A DNA stretch of 64,000 nt from assembly GCA_965178125.1 (NCBI GenBank), contig CBCXTV010000001.1:62001-126000 (forward strand), in the 5' to 3' direction. Shown piece by piece: positions 9,299 through 18,912 of the stretch. This DNA is from Bilabrum cf. latius (Eukaryota > Bigyra: Bicosoecida > Bigyra > Bicosoecida). The notes below the pieces were generated by a model. That model did no database searches. It saw only the letters and a list, made by a program, of their open reading frames with translations, and had not been told where the DNA came from. The translations under genes and the position numbers were made by a program. Within the stretch, counting starts at the first letter, position 1; each line of letters begins with the position of its first letter.

Positions 9299-10306
9299 AT
9301 GATGTCTGAGGAGAAACCGTCCGAGAGCATTGCTGTTTCCTTGGGAGACGGCCGCAATCTTCGTGCGCGTCGAGGCGCCGGTGATATGGGAAACGAGGGC
9401 GGCATGTTGGCGCGCGAGGTCGACGCGCCGGCGGAGCACGCCGGCGCGGCGGCAAGCGTCGATGATTCGGGCGGCCCCCACATCGAGAGCGGCGGCGCGG
9501 AGGCGGCGTCCACGGGGATGCTCGGAGAGGAGAGCGGCAAGGCAACGCCGAAGGAGGACGCCGAAGACGACGGCGGCAAGAAGACGGAGGAGGAGGATGC
9601 TCGCGGCGGTGGACGTGCTGTGGTGCCCGGAGGTAATGACGACGTATGGACCAACGCAGCAGCTTGGAAGGCGGGTGGCGGCGTGGCAGCCGGGGCGGTC
9701 TCTGGCGCTGATAGCTGGGATCTATGGGGGACCCCTGCGAAGTCGTCATGGGGGGAGACGTACGTGCTGCGGCAGGTCGCGTCGGAGCCGGCGGAGGAGG
9801 CGACATGGACTTGCAACGCGTGCCAGTGCTGCAAGCCCCGGTCGGCGTACTTTAAGAAGTGGAAGGACTGGATCCAACCAGTTTGCCGGGTGTGTTGCGA
9901 CAAGTTCGACAACGCGACGCCGTGGTGGGTGTGGTGCAAGAGCTGCAAAAACGAGTATCCGGCGTACCGATTTCCCCAGATCCGCCGGAAGAAGGAGAAC
10001 TTGCGCTATTTCTTCCCTGAGGACTGGTGCGCGAAGTGCCTGGTTGCGCGTGGCTGGAGTCTCCATGATGTCCGTTCCTCTGCGGGTGAAGCGAAGCGTT
10101 GGGTGCCAAAAGCTGGCGCGAATACCGGTGACGGCGACAACGACGCTCGTGCTCCCGCACGCGACGAGCTTCCTGCAGGAGGCGCCGCCTCCTGCAGCAA
10201 CGCCGTGCGTCAGAGTTCTTCGCGTGACGAGGCCTTGGATGACATCAAGCGGGCCATGGAGCTTCTCCAGAATGCGGAAAGGTTCCTCCTCACGATGCCA
10301 GCGTGA
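9299..10306 (+). CDS. Gene E, copy 1: protein with four Cys-pair clusters
   Basis: A 335-residue protein from the ATG-ATG at 9,299/9,302, chosen because every E-derived piece in the mosaic keeps this start. Residues 1-150 are Gly/Ala/Glu/Asp-rich and probably disordered. Then come four clusters: Cys172/175/177/178, Cys196/199/200, Cys213/216 and Cys244/247, spaced so that two tandem zinc fingers could form, each CxxC, an aromatic-basic stretch, then CxxC. The pattern (Lys-Pro-Arg-Ser-Ala-Tyr-Phe after the first pair) recalls Stc1-type fingers. The tail has a short amphipathic helix. Two further E-derived copies occur in the mosaic locus of the same unit. Function unknown. Confidence 0.73.
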   Translation: MMSEEKPSESIAVSLGDGRNLRARRGAGDMGNEGGMLAREVDAPAEHAGAAASVDDSGGPHIESGGAEAASTGMLGEESGKATPKEDAEDDGGKKTEEEDARGGGRAVVPGGNDDVWTNAAAWKAGGGVAAGAVSGADSWDLWGTPAKSSWGETYVLRQVASEPAEEATWTCNACQCCKPRSAYFKKWKDWIQPVCRVCCDKFDNATPWWVWCKSCKNEYPAYRFPQIRRKKENLRYFFPEDWCAKCLVARGWSLHDVRSSAGEAKRWVPKAGANTGDGDNDARAPARDELPAGGAASCSNAVRQSSSRDEALDDIKRAMELLQNAERFLLTMPA

Positions 10307-10507
10307 CGCGGGAGCTTCCCGAATGGGTCCGTCGTACTGTGAGGGCGCTCCGGAAGGAAGAGCGCGAGTGAGTCATCCTTGCGCCGAGGTGAGCGCGACG
10401 TCGGAGGAGCACGGTCGTTTGATTGGGAACGATATGGTCGGCAGAGTGTGAAAATCCGAGTTTCTCGTGCAGGATTGGGCAGCTCTCTAGATATCTTGCC
10501 TGGGAAG

Positions 10508-11490
10508 GGTGTGATGTGGTGGGAGCGCTTCCGCCTCACGTGGCAGACGTCCACACTTCCTGGTTCCCCGGCAGGCTGTTTGGCGAGACGGAGTGGCAAA
10601 GCATCCGCCTGCTGATTCCTACTTTGTTACCTCGATTGTGAGCTCGGAGCTTGGGGCGGAGGATTCTGCGGGCAGCTCATGTGTGCCTAGAGTGTCATCC
10701 CGCGACCCTCTGACTTCTGTTCGTGGCTTTACCTCTTCGCGCAGGAAGATTCCTCATGAGGCAAGCCCGGTCCGAACTCGCGTGGGATGCCGTGCGCTGG
10801 TGCGGCTTCCACTCATCCCCGGGGTGGGGAGCGCTGGGTAAAGGATCGTCTGTCCCTGCAAGTTTCGATTCGGCGAGGTGCGGCAGCATGACGCGGACCG
10901 AGGTGAAGTCCTTTGTCCGCGATAGGTCGCCGCGTCGCGCGGTGGCGACCCCACAGCGCCCCAATCCCATTCCGGAGAGGGGGTGTGATGCAGTGGGAGC
11001 CCTTCCGCCTCACGTGACAGACGTTCACACTTCCTGGTTCCCATAAGGTCTTCAGCACAGCGCATGCGAGGCAGGCTGTTCGGCGAGACGTAGTGGCATC
11101 GCCCCCGCCTGCTCATTCCTACTTTGTTACCTCGATTGTCAGCTTGGGGCTCGGGGCGGCGGATTCAGCGGGCAGCTCATGTATGCTGGAGTGTCATCCC
11201 GCGACCTCTGACTTCTGTCCGTGGCTTTACCTCTTCGCGCAGGAAGATTCCTCATGAGGCAAGCCCGGTGCGAACTCCTGTGGGATGCCGTGCGCTGGTT
11301 CGGATTCCACTCATGCCCGATGTGGGGAGCGCTAGGGTAAAGGATCGTCTGTCCCTGCAAGTTTCGATTCGGCTCGAGTCAATGTGAGGAAGGAGAGGTG
11401 CGGCAGCATGACGCGGAACGAGGTGACGTCCTTTGTCCGCGATAGGTCGCCGCGTCGCGCGGTGGCGACCCCGCAGCGCCCAAACCCCGC
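10508..11490. repeat. Tandem duplication of the F promoter/5' end, copy 1
   Basis: A segment of about 470-510 bp occurs twice in a row (10,508-10,975 and 10,981-11,490), diverged by scattered substitutions and small indels. Each copy ends with the first 25 or so codons of gene F; only the second continues into the full gene. Confidence 0.8.
10888..11046 (+). pseudogene. Truncated 5' duplicate of gene F, copy 1
   Basis: Starts MTRTEVKSFVRDRSPRR, parallel to the MTRNEVTSFVRDRSPRR of gene F, then leaves homology where the duplication ends and stops after 52 codons. It lacks the coiled coil. It could be a small expressed peptide, but a broken duplicate is simpler. Confidence 0.6.
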
Positions 11491-11929
11491 CCCGCCTAGT
11501 CCTCACTCGACAGCGGTGTCGAACCTGCAGCAGCGCTTCGAGAACATGCAGCAGCGTGCGGAAAGCTTGAGCGCTCAGCTGGAGTACGCCCAAAGTGTGA
11601 TCAGGCTGCTCTCAGGCCTGTTGCGCGATGAGGCTCCTCGGTTCTATGCAGACTTTGATCCCGTGATTCGGCGTGCGATGTCTGGCGCAAGCGGCTCCGT
11701 TGCGGGTAGGTCTTTCCGTCTTGTGGACGGAGGCGTCATCCACGGACCTGACACAGCAGTCGCTGCTCCTCCGCGTCGTCTCATCGTTGAGGTGCGTACG
11801 GACTGGGAGATGACCGAGACTGCCTCAACTGTGCTGGATTCCTCAGGATCAGACGACATGGGTTCCGAGGACTCGCCGCCGCCGACCGTCGTCCTCCCCA
11901 GCGGCGCGGCGGGCGCCGGCGGTGCCTAG
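11408..11929 (+). CDS. Gene F, copy 1: short coiled-coil protein, unknown function
   Basis: A 173-residue protein from the ATG at 11,408. A basic Arg/Pro-rich start (FVRDRSPRRAVATPQRPNP) precedes a clear coiled-coil heptad region at about residues 38-75 (LQQRFENMQQRAESLSAQL), followed by an acidic Ser/Asp-rich and Pro/Gly/Ala tail. It lies between E and the transposase on the same strand with a duplicated leader. No family is recognised. Its N-terminal region is duplicated at 10,888. Confidence 0.6.
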   Translation: MTRNEVTSFVRDRSPRRAVATPQRPNPAPPSPHSTAVSNLQQRFENMQQRAESLSAQLEYAQSVIRLLSGLLRDEAPRFYADFDPVIRRAMSGASGSVAGRSFRLVDGGVIHGPDTAVAAPPRRLIVEVRTDWEMTETASTVLDSSGSDDMGSEDSPPPTVVLPSGAAGAGGA

Positions 11930-12503
11930 TCCTCGGCAGCTCCTGCATCGGAGCCTCCTGTCGAGATTCGATCGCGCAACGTCGTTCCTTACATTGCTTG
12001 CCGTCGCATGTGCCGGGCGGTGGTGGGTGTGCGTGTTCGCCGAAAGTTCCCGGCCTCGTCTTCCTCAGGAGAGCTCCTCGACCCGAAATTGGCAGCTCAG
12101 CGCTGCCGTGGCCGATACAGTACCCGTGCATGGCCAGTTGGCAGCTACGCGCTGCCGTTGCCAATGTCGTCCGCACGAGAGCAGAGTGGCAGCTCAGCGC
12201 AGGCGAGAAACCGCGCTCGCAATGCTGCGAGGTGTATTCAATGCTGTGCACGTGTCTATCCCTCTCCCTGGTTTTGTCTCGCTTGCGCCAGTGTGACCGC
12301 AGCAGAGCGGGTGCTTCCCGTGCGTCTTCAGCTTTGAGCACTCCTCCAGCGACAGGAAGGCATTCGCTTGCTCTCGCTCCCCGCCTGCGTCCTATCCCTC
12401 CCGGGTATCTTCAGAGGCCACAGGCAGTGCGAAGCTTGGCAGCGGGTCCGTCCGCGTCGTTTCGGCTGTGAGCGATCTTCTGCCCGGTTCCTCACGCGTC
12501 ATA
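11930..12503. other. F-G spacer, copy 1, with regularly spaced GGCAGC/GCTGCC sites
   Basis: Contains two short hairpins, GGCAGCTCAGCGCTGCC (12,091-12,107) and GGCAGCTACGCGCTGCC (12,140-12,156), and a half-site at 12,188. Starts are 49 and 48 bp apart. Such spaced sites just upstream of the transposase could bind a regulator or the transposase itself (inference). No gene seen. Confidence 0.5.
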
Positions 12504-14105
12504 ATGTCCTCTGCTTCGGTGCCGGATCAGCTCGCACGGATCAGTAAGGAGCTGAAGTGTCTCAGAGACGCGAGACAACGGGCGCGCAATGGGCTGCGCC
12601 ATCCGTGGTTGCGCGCCATGGAGGCACAGGTCGCTGAGGTTATTCGTCATCACCCCGGCGGTGGCGAGGCAGCTCTTCGAACCTATGTCTCTCGTCAGTT
12701 GCAGAGTCGACAGGTTTCCACGCGGACGGCTTCGCAGGAGGAGTTTCAAAGGCAGGTCGATGAGGAGGTCGCGCTCACCATGAGGCGCCCAGCTGAGGCG
12801 TGGCAGCGAAATCCTCTTCGCTCATGTCATCGAGAGTCCGTGGCACGCGCAGAGACCTTTCTCGCCGAGGCTTCTGTCGTTGCTTGGATCGACCATGTGA
12901 ACGAGCAGCGTGGGTGTGCTCCAACTGGGAACATGGTTTTCGCCATGCTTGCGAGGATGGGCGTTCGCGCGGGGAAGGACTCGGCTCGACGGCAGTGGCT
13001 CCTGCGCTTCCGTCGTCGTTGGCGGCTTCGGCATGGCCGATTGAAGAAGCAGCCCCCGGTAACACTCGATTACGTCAGACTCGCGTGTCGTGTCTTCTAT
13101 CAGTGGATTGAATTCGCAGAAGCGCGAGTGCCCCCCAACCGCCGCCTCGTCTTTGTGAATTTCGATGAGTCCAGCGTGCCCTTTGCCTTTCCGGGAATGC
13201 GCGGGTACATCGCACCGAGGTCAGGAACGGAGCCCGCTTCGCTTGGTTCGCGCACGGAGCGCCTCGCCTCGAATAGCAATCGAGGATCGTACACCTTTCT
13301 GGGTTTTATTAGCGACTGCCCGGAAATCCAGCGACGACTCCCGCGTATACTCATCGGGAAGCACACGCGGCTGAGCAAGCGCTTGATGCGTGGGGCGCCG
13401 AACCAAATGGTGGACGGAATGGAAGTCTGGGCCCGAGAGAGCTCGTGGGTGACGCAGTCCCTCATGTTCGACATTCTGCGTCGGCTTTTCGCTTCTTGGA
13501 TGGACATTCAGCATGAGATCTATCCAATAGTGATACTTGACTGCGCGCCCCAACACATTTCCACTGAGATTGTGAACTTCGCACACGGCCTTGGCATGGA
13601 TCTCGTGTTTATTCCTGGTCGACTCACCTTCCTGCTTCAGCCGTTGGACGTTCTCGTCTTTCAGCTTCTTAAGCGCGACCTTCGGGAGACGTGGATGCAG
13701 GAGCGCTCGCGTCATGAAGCGGGTCATGTCGATGTCTCTTGCCATCTCAGGGTTGTCGCTGAGTGCACGAAGAGAGTGCTCTCGTCTGGCTCGTGGCAAG
13801 GCGCTTTCGATATGACAGGCATTACCAGCGGCAGGCGCCGCTTGCATTCGACCCTACGGCGCTTGTTTGAGTGTGACATGGAGGACATCTCCAGCGATGC
13901 TCCGTCTGTCGACCAGCTCCGCTTCATCAGCAGTCCGCAGCAGCCTCTCCCGCACGATGCGCTCATCAACAGGGCCCCAGTCGCGTCCGGACACGCGGTC
14001 GACGGAGGCGTCCACGGTGGTAACGCTCGCCGCGTGCCTCGTGGCCGCAGACTAAACGGATGGACCCCCCGCGATCGCGCTCACCCCTCGGCGGCCATGC
14101 CGTGA
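12504..14105 (+). CDS. Gene G, copy 1: DDE_1/pogo-like transposase
   Basis: A 533-residue protein from the first ATG; an in-frame GTG lies 36 nt upstream. The N-terminal part (to about residue 190) is Arg-rich with helix-turn-helix-like spacing, fitting a DNA-binding region. The catalytic core has Asp221 (VNFDESS), Asp346 (VILDCAPQH) and Asp382 (LLQPLDVLVF), with 36 residues between the last two. These blocks match the DDE_1 superfamily (pogo/jerky/Tigger relatives), which cut and paste DNA using two metal ions. All three acidic residues are present, so the enzyme may be active. No flanking terminal inverted repeats were found, and it sits inside the unit like a resident gene, so it may be domesticated. 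Confidence 0.85.
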   Translation: MSSASVPDQLARISKELKCLRDARQRARNGLRHPWLRAMEAQVAEVIRHHPGGGEAALRTYVSRQLQSRQVSTRTASQEEFQRQVDEEVALTMRRPAEAWQRNPLRSCHRESVARAETFLAEASVVAWIDHVNEQRGCAPTGNMVFAMLARMGVRAGKDSARRQWLLRFRRRWRLRHGRLKKQPPVTLDYVRLACRVFYQWIEFAEARVPPNRRLVFVNFDESSVPFAFPGMRGYIAPRSGTEPASLGSRTERLASNSNRGSYTFLGFISDCPEIQRRLPRILIGKHTRLSKRLMRGAPNQMVDGMEVWARESSWVTQSLMFDILRRLFASWMDIQHEIYPIVILDCAPQHISTEIVNFAHGLGMDLVFIPGRLTFLLQPLDVLVFQLLKRDLRETWMQERSRHEAGHVDVSCHLRVVAECTKRVLSSGSWQGAFDMTGITSGRRRLHSTLRRLFECDMEDISSDAPSVDQLRFISSPQQPLPHDALINRAPVASGHAVDGGVHGGNARRVPRGRRLNGWTPRDRAHPSAAMP

Positions 14106-15124
14106 CCTCGACCACGACCATGTCAGGGGCGAACGCGACTTCGTCAACCTCGAGCACGACCATCCCAGCGGCGAACGCGGCTTCCTCGATGGGATCCCTG
14201 ACCCCGACGAAGCTTCCCCGACCTCGGCCACGTGAACCTGCAGGCGCATTCTTGCCCGATGTGCCCGCGCAGGTGGCGGCCTGCACGGCGTGGGCGCCAC
14301 CGTTTCGTCGACCAGACAGCTCAGCCACTCCGGCGACGCGCGAGGCGGCAACGTCCACGTGCATCAATCCGTGGACCGCTCTCTCCTGGTATCCGACACC
14401 ACCGCAGCCGACGGACCCCCCTTCCGACAGGCCTCGCGAGGTACCGAACCGGAGCTCCCGGCAGCAGCGCAGGCGTCATGCTTGGGGCGGCACGTGGGTG
14501 TTCGACGACGCCATTACGCTCAGCGATTGCGGGTCGAGGGTGCAGATCGACGCGCCGCAGTCGAAGCTCTTGGCGATGGTCCTGCCCCGGAAGTCGGGCC
14601 AGTGGATTCCTCGTAGGCTGCGCTCGCGTACGATCTGGTATTTGGCTGGGGAGCAGTCGGCCGTGATCACCAACCTCAAGTGCCAGGCCTGCAGTCGGGT
14701 CAAGCACGCGGACAGCTTCAACCCGAAGAGCTTGCGTCGGGCTCAGTACTCGTTGCTGCATTCCCTGTGGCCCGGCTACATACGACGTACCGAGCGGTCT
14801 ATTTGGTGCACGCAGTGTGCGGTGGAGGACCAGTTGATGCAGGGCAACTTTCCGGACGGCTACTGTTTCCGGATCCGCGCCACACTCGAAATTTGCCATC
14901 AAGATCGCGTCGCGGCCAAGCTGTTTGCAGTGCACGACAGTAACGCTCTCTTCGAGCAGATCCCGCTGAGCTCCCGTGCGGCCATGGACGTGGCGGAGCA
15001 GTTGCGCCGATACTGGCAGGATGCCGTGTCCTCAGACGGCCAGAGCAACATCTTCCACAGCGACCACGTTTCGACAGACGACGACTCTGAGTTCGCACCG
15101 GGCGGACCGGAGAGCGTGCCGTGA
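14060..15124 (+). CDS. Gene H, copy 1: zinc-binding protein overlapping the transposase end
   Basis: A 354-residue protein. The first ATG overlaps the end of G by 46 bp in another frame; an in-frame ATG at 14,120 would remove the overlap. Residues 1-130 are Thr/Ser/Ala/Pro-rich and probably disordered, with an imperfect internal repeat. A conserved region (about 140-205) leads into a finger: Cys208/Cys211 (KCQACSRVKHADSF) and Cys250/Cys253 (WCTQC). This is an Stc1-like arrangement, one finger against two in E. The tail is acidic. Pieces of this gene are reused in the mosaic. Function unknown; proximity to G may mean cotranscription. Confidence 0.73.
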   Translation: MDPPRSRSPLGGHAVTSTTTMSGANATSSTSSTTIPAANAASSMGSLTPTKLPRPRPREPAGAFLPDVPAQVAACTAWAPPFRRPDSSATPATREAATSTCINPWTALSWYPTPPQPTDPPSDRPREVPNRSSRQQRRRHAWGGTWVFDDAITLSDCGSRVQIDAPQSKLLAMVLPRKSGQWIPRRLRSRTIWYLAGEQSAVITNLKCQACSRVKHADSFNPKSLRRAQYSLLHSLWPGYIRRTERSIWCTQCAVEDQLMQGNFPDGYCFRIRATLEICHQDRVAAKLFAVHDSNALFEQIPLSSRAAMDVAEQLRRYWQDAVSSDGQSNIFHSDHVSTDDDSEFAPGGPESVP

Positions 15125-15445
15125 GGGACCGCAGCGACAGTAGCGTCGCTTAGGTGAGGAGCGGGTGCCAATGCTCTTTTGAAAATGGTGTGTCGTACGT
15201 ACGGCAGGAGCCGTCGGTGGGAGCGGGGCGGATCCTGCGGGAAGTCGTGGAGACTGAGGGCAGAGACTCTCGGGTCGGTCAGGGTCTCATGTAACGTGCT
15301 GTTCACCGCAGAGGTATGTGCGGATCTTGGTGGATCTCTCGAGGACATGGGTGGCATACCGTTGTGCATCCGTTCCCCGGGGGGGGCGGTCGCAGAAGAG
15401 TGCACACGAAAACAAGAGGAAAGGAGACCAACCCCCCAAACCCAC

Positions 15446-15509
15446 GTAGTGCGATCCTGGGGGGTACCCTATAAGGTACTAAGAATCCTTCTCCCGAAAA
15501 TCGCACTAC
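15446..15509. repeat. Second copy of the 64-nt origin hairpin, unit 1
   Basis: Same length and same outer arms GTAGTGCGA/TCGCACTAC and inner GTACC/GGTAC as the hairpin at 4,044, within about 125 bp of flanking similarity starting near 15,386. No GAGCACTAC repeats follow. It may be a second nicking or termination site for Rep, or a duplicated relic. Confidence 0.65.
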
Positions 15510-16480
15510 CTCGGGCCACAACGTCTTGGTGGATTCCTCGAGGACATGGGTGGCATACCGTTGTGCATCCGTTCCCCGTCGCTCCCTAACGTCTTCAGTG
15601 GCAGGTTCGGAAAAGACACCTCCGTAGGCACGCGACAAGTCCCGGTGAAGCGGGCTCGCACCGCGCTGGGCGGGAGATCGTGAGCGCTTAGAGGACCGGA
15701 GCTTTCGGGCGGGTGCGTGTCTCGACAAACTCCCTCTTGACCACGGGCGGGGAACGTGTAGGGCGGAAGCTAAAGACACCGTAAGTAGCGGAGGGCTAAC
15801 ATTCCGTCCTTCGGTGAGAGCCAAAAGTTCGAGTCTGCGAGAGACTATTATACGAAGTTCTCCCCTCCTCATACGTGCGCATAGCCTCCTCACGCGGTAG
15901 CGCGAGCGCGGGACCCGGACCTGTCCCTGATGGGCGTGAATCTGAACCCGGCGTACTCTCCTAGTCTGTCACTTCCACGACCTTGTTGTCGCGGAACCAC
16001 TTGCACGGAGAGGAACCTGTCGTTCAAGCGGGTGCAGCCGGACGCGCAGGTGTAGTGCATCGCCTTGCATATGTGCACGGCCAAGTAGATGCCGGAACCG
16101 TAGAGGTATCACACTTCCCGCGGAGCTTGGGTGGGTCTTTCGCTGCTGTCGTCTGCTCCAGAGGGTTTGCGCCAAAAACCGGAAAACTTCTAAGACAGAG
16201 GTGGGATGCCAGGAGCTCACGGTCCTGCCGGATTGGGGAGGTCCATGCCCACGCGAGCCGGGTACGCGTCCAAATCAACGCACAGAGCGGGAGCTGAGGG
16301 CGCCAAGGACGCTCACTGTCAGGCACACACAACGCGCACAGAATTCGTCATTTCGCGTTCAAAGCCTGCCAACGACGTGGCGCTTGGCGAAATGTGGTGG
16401 GTCGCGAAGATGTGGTACTTCGCCGTGCCTTTCTCTATGACGGCCAAGCGTGCACTCGCCATCGCGCTCGGACGCCACAG

Positions 16481-16628
16481 GAAGAGATCCCAGCTCGCAG
16501 CTCCGCCGCCTCATCCAGGAGTAAGGCGAAGTCGAATCGTGAATAGCGCTTCGCACCTTCACAGAGCCGAGGATCACAGATAGGCCCCGCCTCACAGAAC
16601 CCAGCGCCATAGGGCAGAGCGTGAAGTA
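16481..16628 (+). pseudogene. Decayed 3' fragment of gene B, copy 1
   Basis: Aligns with 3,561-3,710 (last codons and 3' flank of B), with about one difference in six bases and small indels. The reading frame is not kept. Confidence 0.65.
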
Positions 16629-17040
16629 CCTGGCCGCTTGGCTTGGCCGGACCCCCGCCCGCCCTCCGCCGGCAGCTCCTCCCGTCCGTCCCTATGGAGG
16701 CAGATCCGCGTACCCATGCTGCGGCGGGATCCTGACACAATCCGCTCCTCTTAGTGTGTGGCCGTGGGGCATGAGTGGAGCAGCATCGGGCCCTCACCAG
16801 CCGTGGAACGGAAGCAGCTCTCCGTGCGGCAGCTGTGCGATGCACAGACCTCGTCCCAAAGATACGGATCCATTTTGCCGTCTTCCCGCGCATACTGCAT
16901 CGCTCTGCAAAACTGCATTGCGCAGTGGATCCCCGAGCGTCGACTGCCAATAGCAGGCGGCCTCGCAAGGCCTTCATGGACGCAGGATTTGGGCTTCTTC
17001 ATCGTAAATTTGGGGTCTGCTCAGCGCGCGAAAATTCCAA

Positions 17041-17082
17041 CGCTTCAAAATGATCCGGACGTCGCGAGAAGGGAACTCGTTG
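17041..17082 (+). pseudogene. Short Rep fragment, copy 1
   Basis: About 42 bp almost identical to the rep stretch encoding DPDVARRELVA, with one base lost so the frame shifts. It is an orphan fragment in otherwise unrelated sequence. Confidence 0.65.
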
Positions 17083-18340
17083 CTTGCTCACCTGTGCGGA
17101 GGGGTTGGATGCCCGATGTGCTAAAGAGAGGATACTGTCCGTCGGCGTTCTCTCTTCACCTTGTGCGGAAGGGTTGGGTGCCTGATTTCAGACAGAGAAG
17201 GTCTCGTCCGTTGGGAGCGCTTAGGAATACTTCCGGATGGGGCGTCCAGACGCGGTCCAGGACCTCCAGCTCGTCGGGGTCAATGTCGCCCGCGCCGTCC
17301 GTGCCTTTGACGCCTCTGGATCGATGATGCCCACGATCTTTGTCATCTCGGACGACACACGTCCCAGCTGCTCTTTGGTAGTGCATTACCTCATTGACCC
17401 CGAAGCGTTGAATATTTAATGAAGACCCTTCGGAAGCTGGCGAAGTTTGTCAGCTTGTCGGAGCGCAGCCTGGGTCCTTGTCAACAAACATGGAGGGTTT
17501 CGGGGCGGATTTCCAGCGTTCCGCCTTGATATCGAGTGCACCTCGAGGTCGGGATCGAAGCGGGGCGGGCGGTTCGTCATCCTCTGTGATACGCTTAGGA
17601 GGCGCCGACTTGATGCCCACCTTGTCCCCCAATCACTCCAGACGTAACTGGGGAACTCTTCCCGTCGTGGGCCGGGTACGCCTCCGAATCCCACGCGAGC
17701 CGTTCCCCACGGCGCACCGATAAGCGCCGCTGCAAGCGTACCAAGAGGGGCGTACCAAGAGGTGCTTCCTTCGCTCGGCAGTGTGGCACTTCAAGCAGTA
17801 GAATGTGCCACTCCCAGCACGTAGGTGGAGTTTGCGAGCTGCCGGCCGACATGCTCGTGTGGTGACCTCCGGCGCACCGATAAGTGCCGCTGCAAGCGCA
17901 CCAATACTACTTCGCTTGGGAGCGAGGCACTTTAAGCAATGCAGTGCGCCGGTTTTCGTGCACGCCCAGTCGCGCGGACGCCGCAGGTGGCTTGGCCGTA
18001 GGATAGAATTAGTGGCGGGTCGGTTTTGCATGTCTTCCCTCTCCTCTTGATATGGTACACAAAGGCAAGAGCCTGACGATGCAGACGGAACTCCTGGATT
18101 TCACCGCCACATTCCTAGTCAAGACAGCCCTCGACTAAACAGACGCCGAGTTATCTTGAGCAGCATCCCACGACGCAGTGATGTGGACGGCAAGGGTGAT
18201 GCCATGCTTTCCGGGCCTCCCATGTGACCGCTTTTTGCGTACCGAAACACTTTCCGGGGTCGATTCCCGGCGGAACACGCCGGCGCGGCGGCAAGCGTCG
18301 ATGTTGCGGGCGGCCCAGCCATGAGGTACATGATCAAGTA

Positions 18341-18630
18341 CACGGAAAGCACGCAGAGCGTCGTCAATCCGTTCGTGAGCCGCGAGTTCCAAAAGGTCTT
18401 CGAGACATCCGCCCGGAAAGCACGCAGAGCATCGTCAATCCGTTCGTGAGCCGCGAGTTCCAGAAGGTCTTCGAGCACATCCCCCCGGAAAGCACGCAGA
18501 GCATCGTCAATCCGTTCGTGAGCCGCGAATTCCAGAAGGTCTTCGAGCACATCCCCCCGGAAAGCACGCAGAGCATCGTCAATCCGTTCGTGAGCCGCGA
18601 ATTCCAAAAGGTCTTCGAGCACATCCCCCG
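18341..18630 (+). repeat. 72-bp tandem array 1 from gene A, unit 1
   Basis: Four copies of a 72-bp (24-codon) segment of gene A that starts ESTQSIV and ends FEHIPP. The period keeps the reading frame, but the first junction (AGACATCC) breaks it. Confidence 0.9.
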
Positions 18631-18912
18631 GATGATGTCGAGCATGCGGACGCCCTGCTCCGGATGATGTCGGCCATGCGGACGCTCTTCCCAGACCTTG
18701 CGCGGCAGCGGGACGAAAATGGAGCTCTCCCTGCACCGCAAGCACGCCGGAAACCTGGTGCACTTCCACGTGTGCATGACGGACTCCGAGAGGTCGCATC
18801 GTTGTCGCGTGGCGGAGGATTTCATTTGGGCCGGCAGCAGGCCGAATGTCGTGTACGGCTTTAAGGTACCGAACCGGAGCTCCCGGCAGCAGCGCAGGCG
18901 GAGACATCCGCC

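Larger units (their letters stand above)
15125..18205. other. Decayed region downstream of H, copy 1
   Basis: About 3.1 kb without a convincing intact gene. It holds a second 64-nt hairpin (15,446), a short direct repeat (TGGTGGAT-C/T-C-T/C-TCGAGGACATGG at about 15,329 and 15,530), a diverged B 3' end (16,481-16,628), a Rep fragment with a one-base deletion (17,041-17,082), a two-copy repeat of about 70 bp around 17,086-17,220, and a 160-bp-period repeat at 17,711/17,871 whose minus strand reads two CLKC motifs. Confidence 0.6.

Noticed and set aside
8668-9948. Long minus-strand frame (426 codons) opposite gene E and its leader; similar frame at 35,867-37,147
   Set aside because: Pro/Ser/Arg-rich translation, antisense to a Cys-pair gene, as expected from high GC content; no motif.
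12504-15124. Terminal inverted repeats marking G-H as a discrete transposon
   Set aside because: No convincing matching inverted ends or target duplications found by eye around the gene pair.
15800-15860. tRNA-like GTTCGAGTC stretch
   Set aside because: No matching acceptor stem, D-arm or anticodon arm could be folded around it.
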